64,000 bases of DNA from Clostridia bacterium (GTDB lineage Bacteria; Bacillota; Clostridia; Oscillospirales; CAG-272), in NCBI GenBank assembly GCA_017625755.1, contig JAGAKG010000028.1, positions 1 through 64,000 of the forward strand, read 5' to 3'. Made by a program: the position numbers and the translations under genes. Positions 26,094 through 34,474 of the stretch are shown piece by piece (position 1 is the first letter of the stretch; the number at the start of each line of letters is the position of its first letter). The notes beneath the pieces are model-generated. The model made no database searches and was not told the DNA's origin. It saw only the letters and a program-made list of their open reading frames with translations.

Positions 26094-28388
26094 TCAGTTC
26101 TCTGTTTTTGTCTGCTCCGCTTCTCTCTTATATCCGCACGCCTTGTTGTGGCAGACTATAAGCATCTGTCCCTTCTTGCGGAAAAGCAGCTCGCCGCACT
26201 CGGGGCATTTTTCGTTTATAGGCATATCCCACGACGAGAAATCACATGCGGGATACTTCTCGCAACTATAAAATACAGTCTTGTTTCTTCCGTTTTTAAC
26301 TACTATCTTCGAGCCGCACTTAGGACAGGGTACGCCCGTATCCTTAGTCTTTTGCTTTGTGAAATCACAAGCGGGATAACGCACGCAGGCAAAGAACGGT
26401 CCGTACTTTCCAACTCTCTGAACAACATCGGAGCCGCACTTCTCGCACTTGAAATCGGCAATAATAGGCTTCTTAGGCTCCTGCGCCTCGCCCGTATCCT
26501 CCGCAACAGCGGGCTTTTCCTCTATCTTCTTGGTGTTTTTGCACTGAGGATAGTTCGGACACGCCGCAAACTTTCCGAAGCGTCCGTTCTTAACTATCAT
26601 TCGGCTTCCGCACTTCTCGCAGATATAGTCTGTCTCCTCTGCGGGAATCTCAATAGCCGCATTTTTCATATTTTCCTCGGCTACGGCAAGCTTTTTTGAG
26701 AAATCTCCCCAGAAATCCGAGAGGACTGCCTCCATAGTGTTCTTACCGTCCGCTATCTCGTCAAGCTCATTCTCCATATTCGCTGTAAACTTATAGTCGA
26801 CTATCTCGGGGAAGCTCTCCTTCATAAGCTTGTTGGTAAGCTCTCCGATAGGCGTCGGAACGAACGCCTTACCCTCTTTCTTTACATATCCGCGCGCGAT
26901 TATCGTGGTTATGATAGTGGTATAGGTGCTGGGGCGTCCTATTCCCTGTTCCTCGAGGAATTTGATAAGAGTCTCCTCCTTATAGCGTGGGGGCGGCTCG
27001 GAAAAATGCTTTGCGGGGATTATATCGCTCTGCTTAACGGTCTGTCCCTCCTTGAGCGCGGGGATACGGATATCCTTCTGCTCACACTCCTCGTCGGCAC
27101 TGCGACGGGTTTCGTCAACACTCTCCTCATAGAGCGCCATATATCCCTGAAAATCAACGGTGTATCCGCTCGTGCGGAATATATATCCGCCTGCCTCAAA
27201 ATCAGCGCTGACGGTGTCAAGCACCGCAGACTCCATCTGGCTGGCGATAAATCTGTCCCAGATAAGCTTATAGAGCTTGAACTGGTCGCCCGTAAGGTAC
27301 TTCTTTATCTTTGCGGGCTCAATGTCGACTCTCGACGGTCTGATAGCCTCGTGCGCGTCCTGCGCTCCCGCTCTCATCTTATAGGTTCTGGGGGTGCGGG
27401 GGTAGTACTTGTTGCCATATTTGCTCTCGATATATTCCTTTGCCGCGCCCTGTGCTTCTGTGGAAATTCTGAGCGAGTCGGTACGCATATAGGTTATAAG
27501 ACCCTGTACTCCGCCGTTCTCCGAGCCGATATTTATTCCCTCGTAAAGCTCCTGCGCTATTCTCATTATCTTCTGAGACGGGAATCCTAGCTTTCTCGCC
27601 GCCTCCTGCTGCATAGTTGAGGTCGTGAAGGGCGGTGCGGGAGACTTGCGGCGCTTTGCGTGCTTGACAGAGCTTACCGTGAAATCTCTGTCCCTGATAG
27701 CCTCGACCACCTTCATCGCGTCTGCCTCGCAGGAGAGCTTTATCTTGCCGTCTGCGTTTCCGTAGAAACGAACGCCGAAGCTCTTGCCGTCGTCTCCGAC
27801 AAGCTGAGCGTCGATAGTCCAGTACTCAACGGGAACGAAACCGCGTATCTCCTCCTCCCTCTCGACGATTATTCTTGTCGCGACAGACTGAACGCGTCCC
27901 GCAGAGAGCCCGCTTCTGACATTCTTCCAGAGAAACGGAGAGAGCTTGTATCCGACTATTCTGTCGAGTATACGGCGAGCCTGCTGAGAATTTACAAGGT
28001 CCATATCTATCCGTCTGGGCTCCTTTATAGCCGCCTTGACCGCACTTTTAGTTATCTCGTTGAAGGTTATTCTCATCGTATTCTCAAGCGGTATGCCGAG
28101 AGTGGTCGCAAGATGCCAGGATATCGCCTCTCCCTCACGGTCGTGGTCGGTCGCGAGGAATATCTTTGTGGCGCCCTTAGCCTCTTTCTTTATTTCCTTG
28201 ATAAGGTCTCCCTTACCTCTTATGTTGATATAATGAGCCGCAAAATTATTGTCCACATCTACGCCAAGAACGCTCTTGGGCAGGTCACGGACATGTCCCT
28301 TTGAAGCAATCACCTTATAGTTCGAGCCAAGATAGCCCTTAATGGTTGAAGCCTTAGAGGGAGACTCCACTATTACAAGATTAGCCAT
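26094..28388 (-). CDS. topA: DNA topoisomerase I
   Basis: A 764-residue type IA topoisomerase that relaxes negative supercoils. TOPRIM at the N-terminus (IVESPSKASTIKGYLG, ATDHDREGEAISWHL); catalytic tyrosine in LITYMRTDSLRIS; then four C-terminal zinc-finger-like modules: three with CxxC(G)...CxxYPxC spacing near residues 590-735 and a last CPEC...CHNKAC near 730-755. Start ATG follows GAAAGGAAG. A 7-bp hairpin (ACACGGA/TCCGTGT) lies just upstream in the gap after dprA. Confidence 0.97.
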   Translation of the reverse strand: MANLVIVESPSKASTIKGYLGSNYKVIASKGHVRDLPKSVLGVDVDNNFAAHYINIRGKGDLIKEIKKEAKGATKIFLATDHDREGEAISWHLATTLGIPLENTMRITFNEITKSAVKAAIKEPRRIDMDLVNSQQARRILDRIVGYKLSPFLWKNVRSGLSAGRVQSVATRIIVEREEEIRGFVPVEYWTIDAQLVGDDGKSFGVRFYGNADGKIKLSCEADAMKVVEAIRDRDFTVSSVKHAKRRKSPAPPFTTSTMQQEAARKLGFPSQKIMRIAQELYEGINIGSENGGVQGLITYMRTDSLRISTEAQGAAKEYIESKYGNKYYPRTPRTYKMRAGAQDAHEAIRPSRVDIEPAKIKKYLTGDQFKLYKLIWDRFIASQMESAVLDTVSADFEAGGYIFRTSGYTVDFQGYMALYEESVDETRRSADEECEQKDIRIPALKEGQTVKQSDIIPAKHFSEPPPRYKEETLIKFLEEQGIGRPSTYTTIITTIIARGYVKKEGKAFVPTPIGELTNKLMKESFPEIVDYKFTANMENELDEIADGKNTMEAVLSDFWGDFSKKLAVAEENMKNAAIEIPAEETDYICEKCGSRMIVKNGRFGKFAACPNYPQCKNTKKIEEKPAVAEDTGEAQEPKKPIIADFKCEKCGSDVVQRVGKYGPFFACVRYPACDFTKQKTKDTGVPCPKCGSKIVVKNGRNKTVFYSCEKYPACDFSSWDMPINEKCPECGELLFRKKGQMLIVCHNKACGYKREAEQTKTEN

Positions 28389-28440
28389 TGATTTATCTTC
28401 CTTTCTTAAACACGGAGCTATCCGTGTGAAAATTTCATAC

Positions 28441-29754
28441 TTATTTTCTGATATATGTTCCGCCGGGGAGAGAGGAAACGAGTCCGCTTATCTCCAGCAT
28501 AGTAAGAGATGTTATCGCCTCGGCGATACCAACTCCCGCCGACGCAAATTCGTCGGGCGATACCGCTCTGTCAAGCGGCATAAGATTGAACACTCTGCGA
28601 GTTACCTCGTCGAGTGCGGCAAGAACGGTGTCGGAATTATCCGAGACCTCTCTGTTGTCGGTCTGCCCCGAGTACTCCTGTCCGCCGCTTTCCGACGCAA
28701 GCTCTGCCCTATCGTTGTTTACAACGGGAGCCGACGCTCTCTCGGAAGCTCTTGCGGCAAGCTCCGCCGCGGAATAGTAGACCTCAGACGACACACCGTA
28801 TTTCTCGACCGCTCCGACCTTGAAATCCGAACGGTTCTTTGACCTTTTCAGTCCTCTGTAATCAATAGTATCGTGGTAAAGAAAATCATAGTGAAGGATT
28901 ATATCCTCACTGCGGAGCGCCACATTCGCTCCGTCCTTTATAAGCTCGTTAGGCCCCTCGGAATTGCTCTCGTTTATCTTACCAGGCAACGCGAAAAGGT
29001 CTCTGCCCTGCGCCACAGCCTTCTTAGCGGTTATCATAGCTCCGCTCGAAAGGTTGCCCTCAATGACGAGAACGCCCTGACAAAGTCCGCTTATGATTCT
29101 GTTGCGAACGGGAAAGTTTCTGCCCGCGGGCGGTGTTGACGGCGGATATTCGGTAATTACCGCGCCTCTGCCCGCTATCGCCCGTCTGAGCTTCGTATGA
29201 GCCTTAGGATAAACTATGTCTATTCCGCATCCGAGAACGGCAACGGTGTCCCCGCCAGCCTCGAGCGCTCCGCAAGCCGAAACGGCATCGACGCCAAGCG
29301 CCATACCGCTGACTATACAGACATTCGCCGACGCAAGCTCATAGGATATTTTATACGCCGCTTCCATTCCGTATGCACTTATTTTTCTCGTTCCGACAAC
29401 ACCCACGCAAAGTCTGTTATTGAAATCGGGCAATTTCCCGATGCAATAAAGCACCGCGGGTGGGTTTTCGAGCATTTTGAGCCTTGACGGATATCTTTCG
29501 TCACCGTATGTGACTATATCCACCTTGTTTTCCTTGCAATATCTGAGAATAGAGTAAGCCCCCTCAAGGGATTTACGCGAAAGGGCGTCGCGCAGACGGT
29601 CGCCGATAAAGTCTATGGCGGAGATTTCCTCACCCTCGAGCCTATATATCTCGAACGGATTTTCAAATCTACCGATAAGTCTGGCAAAATCCTTCGACGC
29701 AACGCCGCAGCTCTCTGCCAACCATATCCAATACAGACAGTTCTCGTCGTACAT
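28441..29754 (-). CDS. dprA: DNA processing protein DprA
   Basis: A 437-residue DprA/Smf protein, which binds ssDNA and loads RecA in natural transformation. The Rossmann core shows GVVGTRKISAYG, SGMALGVDAVSACGALEAGG, VLGCGIDIVYPKAH, ITEYPPSTPPAGRNFPVRNR and GAMITAKKAVAQGRDLFALPG. The N-terminal ~70 residues form a SAM-like helical region and the C-terminal ~65 residues a winged-helix domain, separated by a long low-complexity Ala/Ser linker. Together with the ComM-like gene at 46635 it hints at a transformation pathway, though dprA is common in non-competent bacteria. Confidence 0.95.
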   Translation of the reverse strand: MYDENCLYWIWLAESCGVASKDFARLIGRFENPFEIYRLEGEEISAIDFIGDRLRDALSRKSLEGAYSILRYCKENKVDIVTYGDERYPSRLKMLENPPAVLYCIGKLPDFNNRLCVGVVGTRKISAYGMEAAYKISYELASANVCIVSGMALGVDAVSACGALEAGGDTVAVLGCGIDIVYPKAHTKLRRAIAGRGAVITEYPPSTPPAGRNFPVRNRIISGLCQGVLVIEGNLSSGAMITAKKAVAQGRDLFALPGKINESNSEGPNELIKDGANVALRSEDIILHYDFLYHDTIDYRGLKRSKNRSDFKVGAVEKYGVSSEVYYSAAELAARASERASAPVVNNDRAELASESGGQEYSGQTDNREVSDNSDTVLAALDEVTRRVFNLMPLDRAVSPDEFASAGVGIAEAITSLTMLEISGLVSSLPGGTYIRK

Positions 29755-29776
29755 TCTCGCTCCCCCTTAATACTGA

Positions 29777-30613
29777 CTAAGCTCTCGCTCTCCTCATCTC
29801 CCAGATAAGAATGACCGCCGCCGATGCCGCGTTGAGCGACTCGCACCCCTCGGTCATTGGAATTATCACGCTTCTGTCACAAGCCGATATAACTCTCTCC
29901 GACAGACCGTGCCCCTCGTTGCCGATAACGAAGCAGTCCTCTGCCCCAAGCTCCAGCTCTCCGAGTATTGCCGCGCTCTCGTCGAGCGCCGCCGCAAACA
30001 CCCTTCTGCCTGACGCCCTGAGCATAGCTATATACTCGTCAAAGCGCTCCGCCTCAACACTGTCAAGCCTTATGCGGAACAGTCCGCCCATAGCCGCTCT
30101 TATCGTCTTGGAATTATACACATCGGCGCAGTCGGAGCTGATAATGACTCTGTCGATACCGAGCGCCGCCGCCGAGCGAATGACCGTGCCGAGGTTTCCC
30201 GGGTCTCTGAGCGACTCGAGAAGCAGCACCGCCTCGCCCCGAGGTGGCAGGCTTATATTATCTATTTTAATATTTTTACGGAATTTGTCAATATATTTCG
30301 CAACGGTTATTATCCCCTCAGGAGATTTTTCGTCGCTGAGCTTCTCAAATACCGCGTCGGAAACGCATATTATCCTATTGTCCGACAGCTCCCCAAGCCT
30401 GTCCGACAGTCTCTGACAAAGAGAGTCAACCGATGATTCCCTGATATAAACGCCCTCAATATCAAGACCGCAATCAAGCGCCTCGCAAAAGAGCTTTACT
30501 CCGTCAAATCTGAAAAGCCCGTACTCCTCTCTCCACTTCTTCTCACAGAGCGAGCATACCTTCTTAACGCTCGGATTCTGACGCGAGGTTATGACATTAT
30601 TTTTGTTTATCAT
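29777..30613 (-). CDS. TrmH-family (SpoU) RNA 2'-O-methyltransferase
   Basis: A 278-residue SPOUT enzyme. It has an N-terminal substrate-binding region (ITSRQNPSVKKVCSL) and the methyltransferase fold with LLESLRDPGNLGTVIRSAAA, CFVIGNEGHGLSE and the knot motif IPMTEGCESLNAASAAVILI. It probably methylates a ribose in rRNA or tRNA (RlmB/TrmH-like), with the exact nucleotide unknown. ATG 30613 is preferred to an upstream TTG because GAGG sits before it. Confidence 0.9.
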   Translation of the reverse strand: MINKNNVITSRQNPSVKKVCSLCEKKWREEYGLFRFDGVKLFCEALDCGLDIEGVYIRESSVDSLCQRLSDRLGELSDNRIICVSDAVFEKLSDEKSPEGIITVAKYIDKFRKNIKIDNISLPPRGEAVLLLESLRDPGNLGTVIRSAAALGIDRVIISSDCADVYNSKTIRAAMGGLFRIRLDSVEAERFDEYIAMLRASGRRVFAAALDESAAILGELELGAEDCFVIGNEGHGLSERVISACDRSVIIPMTEGCESLNAASAAVILIWEMRRARA

Positions 30614-30665
30614 AGCTTTTTTCCTCACTTTCAAAGAAAAAGTTCACTTCCGTAAATACACAATA

Positions 30666-30690
30666 AAACCCCGCAAAAACGGGGTTTTAT
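30666..30690 (-). terminator. Terminator of the infC-rpmI-rplT operon
   Basis: AAAACCCCG and CGGGGTTTT flank a short loop, with a T-rich flank on the minus strand, 9 nt beyond the rplT stop. Confidence 0.85.
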
Positions 30691-30698
30691 AGCTCTGA

Positions 30699-31052
30699 TT
30701 AAAGAGCAGCTTTTGACTTTTCTGCAAGTGCCGCGAACGCTTCCTTATCGGAAACTGCAAGCTCTGCGAGCATCTTACGGTTGAGGTCTATACCTGCAAG
30801 CTTCAGTCCGTGCATAAAGGTGGAATAGTTCATTCCGTTTACCTTTGCCTGAGCGGAGATACGGGAGATCCACAGTCTGCGGAAATCTCTCTTCTTCATC
30901 TTTCTGCCCGCGAAAGCATAGTTACCGCTCTTCATTACGGCCTGCTTAGCCATCTTGAAATGCTTAGATTTTGCGCCCCAATATCCCTTGGCAGCCTTAA
31001 GAATCTTCTTTCTTCTCTTGCGCGTCATCATTGCGCCTTTAATTCTTGCCAT
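30699..31052 (-). CDS. rplT: 50S ribosomal protein L20
   Basis: A 117-residue bL20 that binds 23S rRNA early in 50S assembly and in Firmicutes represses its own operon through the mRNA leader. [20 protein letters not shown] and [11 protein letters not shown] (third of the protein) are diagnostic. Last gene of infC-rpmI-rplT. Confidence 0.98.
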   Translation of the reverse strand: MARIKGAMMTRKRRKKILKAAKGYWGAKSKHFKMAKQAVMKSGNYAFAGRKMKKRDFRRLWISRISAQAKVNGMNYSTFMHGLKLAGIDLNRKMLAELAVSDKEAFAALAEKSKAAL

Positions 31053-31080
31053 TTTCTATTTCCTCCTCTGTCGTTCCGAA

Positions 31081-31275
31081 TTATTTCTGAATAAGTGTTC
31101 TGATGTTTGCTGTCATCGACTCGCTGAGAATAGCGCTGCTGCGCAGATGTCTCTTTCTCTTTGCGGTCTTGAGACCCGTGTTGTGTCTGTGATGGCAGTG
31201 TCCCATCTTTACCTTGCCGGAACCGGTAACAGAAAATCTCTTAGCCGATGCCTTATGTGTCTTGATCTTTCCCAT
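31081..31275 (-). CDS. rpmI: 50S ribosomal protein L35
   Basis: A 64-residue bL35 with the typical MGKIKTHKASAKRF start, GSGKVKMGHC and HLRSSAILS. Start 31275 is set by AAGGAG eight bases upstream; a longer frame is not expected. It lies 28 nt upstream of rplT. Confidence 0.97.
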   Translation of the reverse strand: MGKIKTHKASAKRFSVTGSGKVKMGHCHHRHNTGLKTAKRKRHLRSSAILSESMTANIRTLIQK

Positions 31276-31364
31276 TTTTATATTCTCCTTTTCGATAATC
31301 ATTGGGCGGCATTCGCCGATATATCATAAAATACGCGGTCTCCCGCTTTTGTTTATGAACAAAA

Positions 31365-31889
31365 TCAGTTGGATTTGAATTTGAGCGGTGTTATCACCAT
31401 ACTCATAAATCTTCCGTCAAGCACGGGAGCCTTGTCGACGCTTCCAAGCTCGCTGCAAGCCTCCTGAAACTTCGTCATTATCTCCTGACCTATCGAGACA
31501 TGGCTCATCTCTCTACCCTTGAAGCGCATAACGACTCTTACCTTGTTTCCCTCGGTCAGAAATCTCTTTGCGTGTCTGAGCTTGGTCTCAAAATCGTGCG
31601 TGTCGATTCTGCAGGACAGCTGAATCTCCTTCAACTCTATGGTCTGCTGCTTTTTCTTGGCTTCCTTTTCCTTTTTGTCTCTCTCAAAGCGGTACTTTCC
31701 GTAGTCCATAATACGGCATACGGGCGGAACTGCCTGCGGAGCCATAAGAACAAGGTCGTATCCCTGCTCGTAAGCTGCGTTCAAAGCGGCTTCTGAGGAC
31801 ATAACTCCCAGCGTTTCTCCGTCGGGACCTATAACTCTGACCTCTTTCGCTTTGATCTCCTCGTTGATGGTCATTTCTTTGGCGCTAAT
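31365..31889 (-). CDS. infC: Translation initiation factor IF-3, probable AUU start
   Basis: A 174-residue IF-3 that prevents premature subunit joining and proofreads initiation. N-terminal domain TINEEIKAKEVRVIGPDGE, linker DYGKYRFERDKKEKEAKKKQQ and C-terminal domain with IDTHDFETKLRHAKRFL and VVMRFKGREMSHVSIG are conserved. The ATG at 31874 has no Shine-Dalgarno sequence, but ATT at 31889, in frame five codons upstream, follows GGGGGTG at an 8-nt spacing. AUU starts on infC allow IF-3 to limit its own translation, so this start is preferred; the ATG remains the alternative. Confidence 0.93.
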   Translation of the reverse strand: MSAKEMTINEEIKAKEVRVIGPDGETLGVMSSEAALNAAYEQGYDLVLMAPQAVPPVCRIMDYGKYRFERDKKEKEAKKKQQTIELKEIQLSCRIDTHDFETKLRHAKRFLTEGNKVRVVMRFKGREMSHVSIGQEIMTKFQEACSELGSVDKAPVLDGRFMSMVITPLKFKSN

Positions 31890-32079
31890 GTTAAATACAC
31901 CCCCATTGTGCGACCGCTTTCGCGGTAATTATATTGCCTTGCGGCAAGTTGCGCAAAAAAAGCGGGAAACAGCTTCCCCGCGCAAACAAAGACCTGCCCA
32001 CCTCGGGCAAGAATTTGAATATCGACCCTGCTCGCCCTTGCGGCAAGGTGAGAACGGAGAGCGTTCTGCTTTATTGTCC
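31890..32079 (-). promoter_or_regulatory. infC-rpmI-rplT leader with attenuator (L20-leader-like)
   Basis: About 190 nt of transcribed leader between the promoter and infC. It contains a hairpin GCGGGGAA/TTTCCCGC-type stem (plus 31962-31981) followed on the minus strand by seven T, a standard intrinsic terminator located before the genes. Two CTTGCCGCAAGG-type pairs (near 31938 and 32035) could form alternative stems. In Firmicutes L20 binds such leaders and promotes premature termination; the sequence fits that model, but I cannot show the L20 binding site. Confidence 0.7.
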
Positions 32080-32084
32080 TGCAT

Positions 32085-32113
32085 ATTCTACCACATTTAT
32101 TTTGCTTTGTCAA
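32085..32113 (-). promoter_or_regulatory. Promoter of infC-rpmI-rplT
   Basis: Minus-strand TTGACA (plus 32108-32113) and TAGAAT (plus 32085-32090), 17-bp spacing. Confidence 0.85.
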
Positions 32114-32334
32114 TAGCTTTTTTGAAATTTTTTCACGCAATATTTTTTCCCCTATCTGCCACAAGAGATTTTTATTTTATTTTTGCCCTTTTCGCGCTTG
32201 CGGTGCGACATTCCTACGACCTACCCCTCACTTTAATGTGTATTTGTCACAAATATTTCCGACAAAAGCCAATTTTTTTCTATTGTGTATCTTTTTTCAC
32301 GAATTTTTCGACAAAAAATCGTCTAATTTGGATA

Positions 32335-32363
32335 TTTACAAATTGACAAAAGCGAGGTATAAT
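32335..32363 (+). promoter_or_regulatory. Promoter of the candidate small RNA
   Basis: TTTACA at 32335-32340 and TATAAT at 32358-32363, 17-bp spacing. It directs transcription from about 32370. A nearby TTGACA (32343-32348) is only 9 bp from the -10 box and is not the partner. Confidence 0.75.
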
Positions 32364-32369
32364 AATGAA

Positions 32370-32478
32370 GCTGTCGGCGGCACCAACTCCACAGCGTCAC
32401 GCACAATAGTCATCGATCTCTGCGGAATATCAAGCTTATGATATCAACGCGCAGTAACGATACCTATTGTGCTTTTTT
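32370..32478 (+). ncRNA. Candidate small structured RNA, family not recognised
   Basis: A short unit bounded by its own promoter and a T tract, with no plausible reading frame. Hairpin A: GCTGT (32370-32374) with ACAGC (32391-32395). Hairpin B is one long arm: GCACAATAG (32401-32409) with CTATTGTGC (32464-32472), then ATCG with CGAT, CTGCG (32420-32424) with CGCAG (32450-32454), and ATATCA/TGATAT at the tip (32427-32444). Six T follow at 32473-32478. It does not match the consensus features I know for 6S, SRP, tmRNA or RNase P RNA. The next gene has a separate promoter (32508-32536), so this is not simply its leader. Confidence 0.72.
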
Positions 32479-32507
32479 ATATTTTTTACGGCGAGTTAAA
32501 AATCTAC

Positions 32508-32536
32508 TTGATTTTCTGTCGGTTTTAATGTAAAAT
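32508..32536 (+). promoter_or_regulatory. Promoter of the acyltransferase gene
   Basis: TTGATT at 32508-32513 and TAAAAT at 32531-32536, 17-bp spacing, downstream of the small RNA terminator. Confidence 0.65.
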
Positions 32537-32576
32537 AATATTGTAAACAAAATTATACCGTTGGAGGAATAGACTT

Positions 32577-33860
32577 ATGAAGATAAAGGTTATCAACAAA
32601 ACCTATTCCGAGGTAATGGCGCTTCCCGTGCCAAAGCACGAAAAGCCGAAGCGGATAGGCATCTTTTTCAGAACCCTGATAAAGGTACTCTCCGCAACAA
32701 ATCTCAAAGGCAATCATATCAGCTACAACGAGCATCAGATGGAGCGGCTCGGCAAAAAAGAGCCCTGCCTTATCCTTATGAACCACTCAAGCTTCATTGA
32801 TATGCAGATAGCGGCAAACTATCTCTATCCGCGCCCCTTCTCCACCGTATGCACGACAGACGCGTATATGGGCAAGGCTTGGCTTATGAGGCAGATAGGC
32901 TGTATTCCAACGCAGAAATTCGTTGCCGACCTGACGCTTATAAAGGATATCTCTTATGCCCTGAAGGAGCTGAAAAGCTCGGTGCTTATGTACCCCGAGG
33001 CGATATATTCCTTCGACGGAACGGCATCGGCTCTCCCCGACACGGTCGGAAGGCTCGTGAAAATGCTCAAGGTTCACGTGGTAACGATAATAACACACGG
33101 CGCCTTCTCGCGCGAGCCGCTGTACAATATGCTCCGCCACAGAGAGGTCGATATCAGCGCCGATGTGACATATCTGCTCTCGCCCGAGGAAATAGAAAAC
33201 ACCTCTGCCGAAGATATCAACTCTATGATAAAGGAAAAATTCTCTTTCGACAGCTTCCGCTGGCAGCAGGAGAATAAGATAGTAATAAATGAAGATTTCC
33301 GCGCCGACGGGCTTGAAAGAGTGCTGTATAAATGCCCACATTGCCTTGCGGAGGGAAAAAATGTCGGCAAGGGCATACACATCGTCTGCGGTAGCTGCGG
33401 CAAGAAATATGAGCTTACCGAGCTAGGATACCTCTCGGCAACAGACGGAGAGAGCGCATTTACCCATATTCCCGATTGGTTCGCGTGGGAGCGTGAGCAG
33501 GTAAAGAGCGAGCTTCGCCGCGGAGAATATCTGCTGGATATTGATGTCGATATATATATGCTCGTCGACAGTAAAGCGCTTTACAGTATAGGAGAAGGTC
33601 ACCTCACGCATAACTCCGACGGCTTCCGTCTGTGCGGCGGCGACGGAGAGCTTGACTATTCGCAATCCCCTCTCTCCTCATATAGCCTTAACGCCGACTA
33701 TTTCTGGTACGAGATAGGAGATGTAATAAGCATAGGAAATAAGCGACATCTTTTCTACTGCTTCCCCAAGAAAGCCGAGGACGCTATCGTGGCAAAAGCC
33801 AAAATAGCCGCCGAGGAGCTTTATAAAATCAAAAAAGAAGATAGCAAACGCTCAAAATAA
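32577..33860 (+). CDS. PlsC-like lysophospholipid acyltransferase with C-terminal zinc ribbon domain
   Basis: A 427-residue protein. The PlsC-type acyltransferase domain occupies about residues 50-215, with LILMNHSSFID (HX4D) and YPEAIYSFDG in the place of the family's FPEG motif. The C-terminal ~180 residues are not normally present in PlsC: they contain a zinc-ribbon-like pair CPHC...CGSC (about 253-281) and a further domain of unknown fold. It likely acylates glycerophosphate or a lysophospholipid at the membrane. A single transcription unit with the next gene is plausible (36-nt gap). Confidence 0.8.
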   Translation: MKIKVINKTYSEVMALPVPKHEKPKRIGIFFRTLIKVLSATNLKGNHISYNEHQMERLGKKEPCLILMNHSSFIDMQIAANYLYPRPFSTVCTTDAYMGKAWLMRQIGCIPTQKFVADLTLIKDISYALKELKSSVLMYPEAIYSFDGTASALPDTVGRLVKMLKVHVVTIITHGAFSREPLYNMLRHREVDISADVTYLLSPEEIENTSAEDINSMIKEKFSFDSFRWQQENKIVINEDFRADGLERVLYKCPHCLAEGKNVGKGIHIVCGSCGKKYELTELGYLSATDGESAFTHIPDWFAWEREQVKSELRRGEYLLDIDVDIYMLVDSKALYSIGEGHLTHNSDGFRLCGGDGELDYSQSPLSSYSLNADYFWYEIGDVISIGNKRHLFYCFPKKAEDAIVAKAKIAAEELYKIKKEDSKRSK

Positions 33861-33896
33861 ATAAAGTAATTTTTAATTATGAAAGGAAAATACAAC

Positions 33897-34355
33897 ATGG
33901 CTAACTGGGACGATATCAAAACAACCGTGGGTCGCGCGGCAAACAAAACCATCAAAAAAGCAGGAGAGCTTGCCGATATTGCATCTCTGCGCCTCAAGCA
34001 TAAGTCGACAAAGGCAAAGCTTGGCGAAAAATTTGAAAGACTTGGCAGACTTACCTATAAGCAGCTCAAAACAGAAATATCTCACGCTGAGGAGATAGCA
34101 AAGACGATAACCGAGATAGACGAGCTGAGAAACGAGTTGAAGCTCATCAATCAGAAGGTCGAGGAGCTGAAGAAGCAGAGATATGAGGAGAGGGTCAAGG
34201 ACGCAGAGGCAGAAGCCGAGGACGAGGAGTACGAGGAAGAAGCCGATATAGCCGACGACGATGACGATGCAGAAATCGCCGACGAGGCGGCAGAAGCGGA
34301 AGAAACACCCGTTGAAACCGAAACTGAAACCACCGACTCCGCAGAGGAAGAATAA
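33897..34355 (+). CDS. Small coiled-coil protein with acidic tail
   Basis: A 152-residue protein of unknown function, similar in layout to short proteins common in Clostridia. The first 45 residues are amphipathic (MANWDDIKTTVGRAANKTIK), residues about 45-105 form a coiled coil (EEIAKTITEIDELRNELKL), and the last ~45 residues are almost entirely Glu/Asp/Ala/Thr. The ATG at 33897 follows AAAGGA; the earlier ATG overlaps the ribosome binding site. A perfect palindrome follows. No function can be assigned. Confidence 0.75.
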   Translation: MANWDDIKTTVGRAANKTIKKAGELADIASLRLKHKSTKAKLGEKFERLGRLTYKQLKTEISHAEEIAKTITEIDELRNELKLINQKVEELKKQRYEERVKDAEAEAEDEEYEEEADIADDDDDAEIADEAAEAEETPVETETETTDSAEEE

Positions 34356-34406
34356 TAAAATCCATAATCCCCCTCCGCCTCAAGTTTTTTGAGGAGAGAG
34401 GGGGGC

Positions 34407-34454
34407 ATAGGGGGAGAGAGGGACTTTTTGCAAAAAGTCCCTCTCTCCCCCTAT
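34407..34454. terminator. Perfect 48-nt palindrome between convergent genes
   Basis: Two 24-base arms meet without a loop (34407-34430, 34431-34454). The arm is G/A-rich on one side and C/T-rich on the other, with a T-rich stretch inside; transcription from either side would form a strong hairpin. Confidence 0.75.
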
Positions 34455-34474
34455 ATATCATTCCCCTATCCCTT

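Noticed and set aside
32343..32348. TTGACA as the -35 box of the small RNA promoter
   Set aside because: It lies only 9 bp from the TATAAT box; TTTACA at 32335-32340 has the proper 17-bp spacing.
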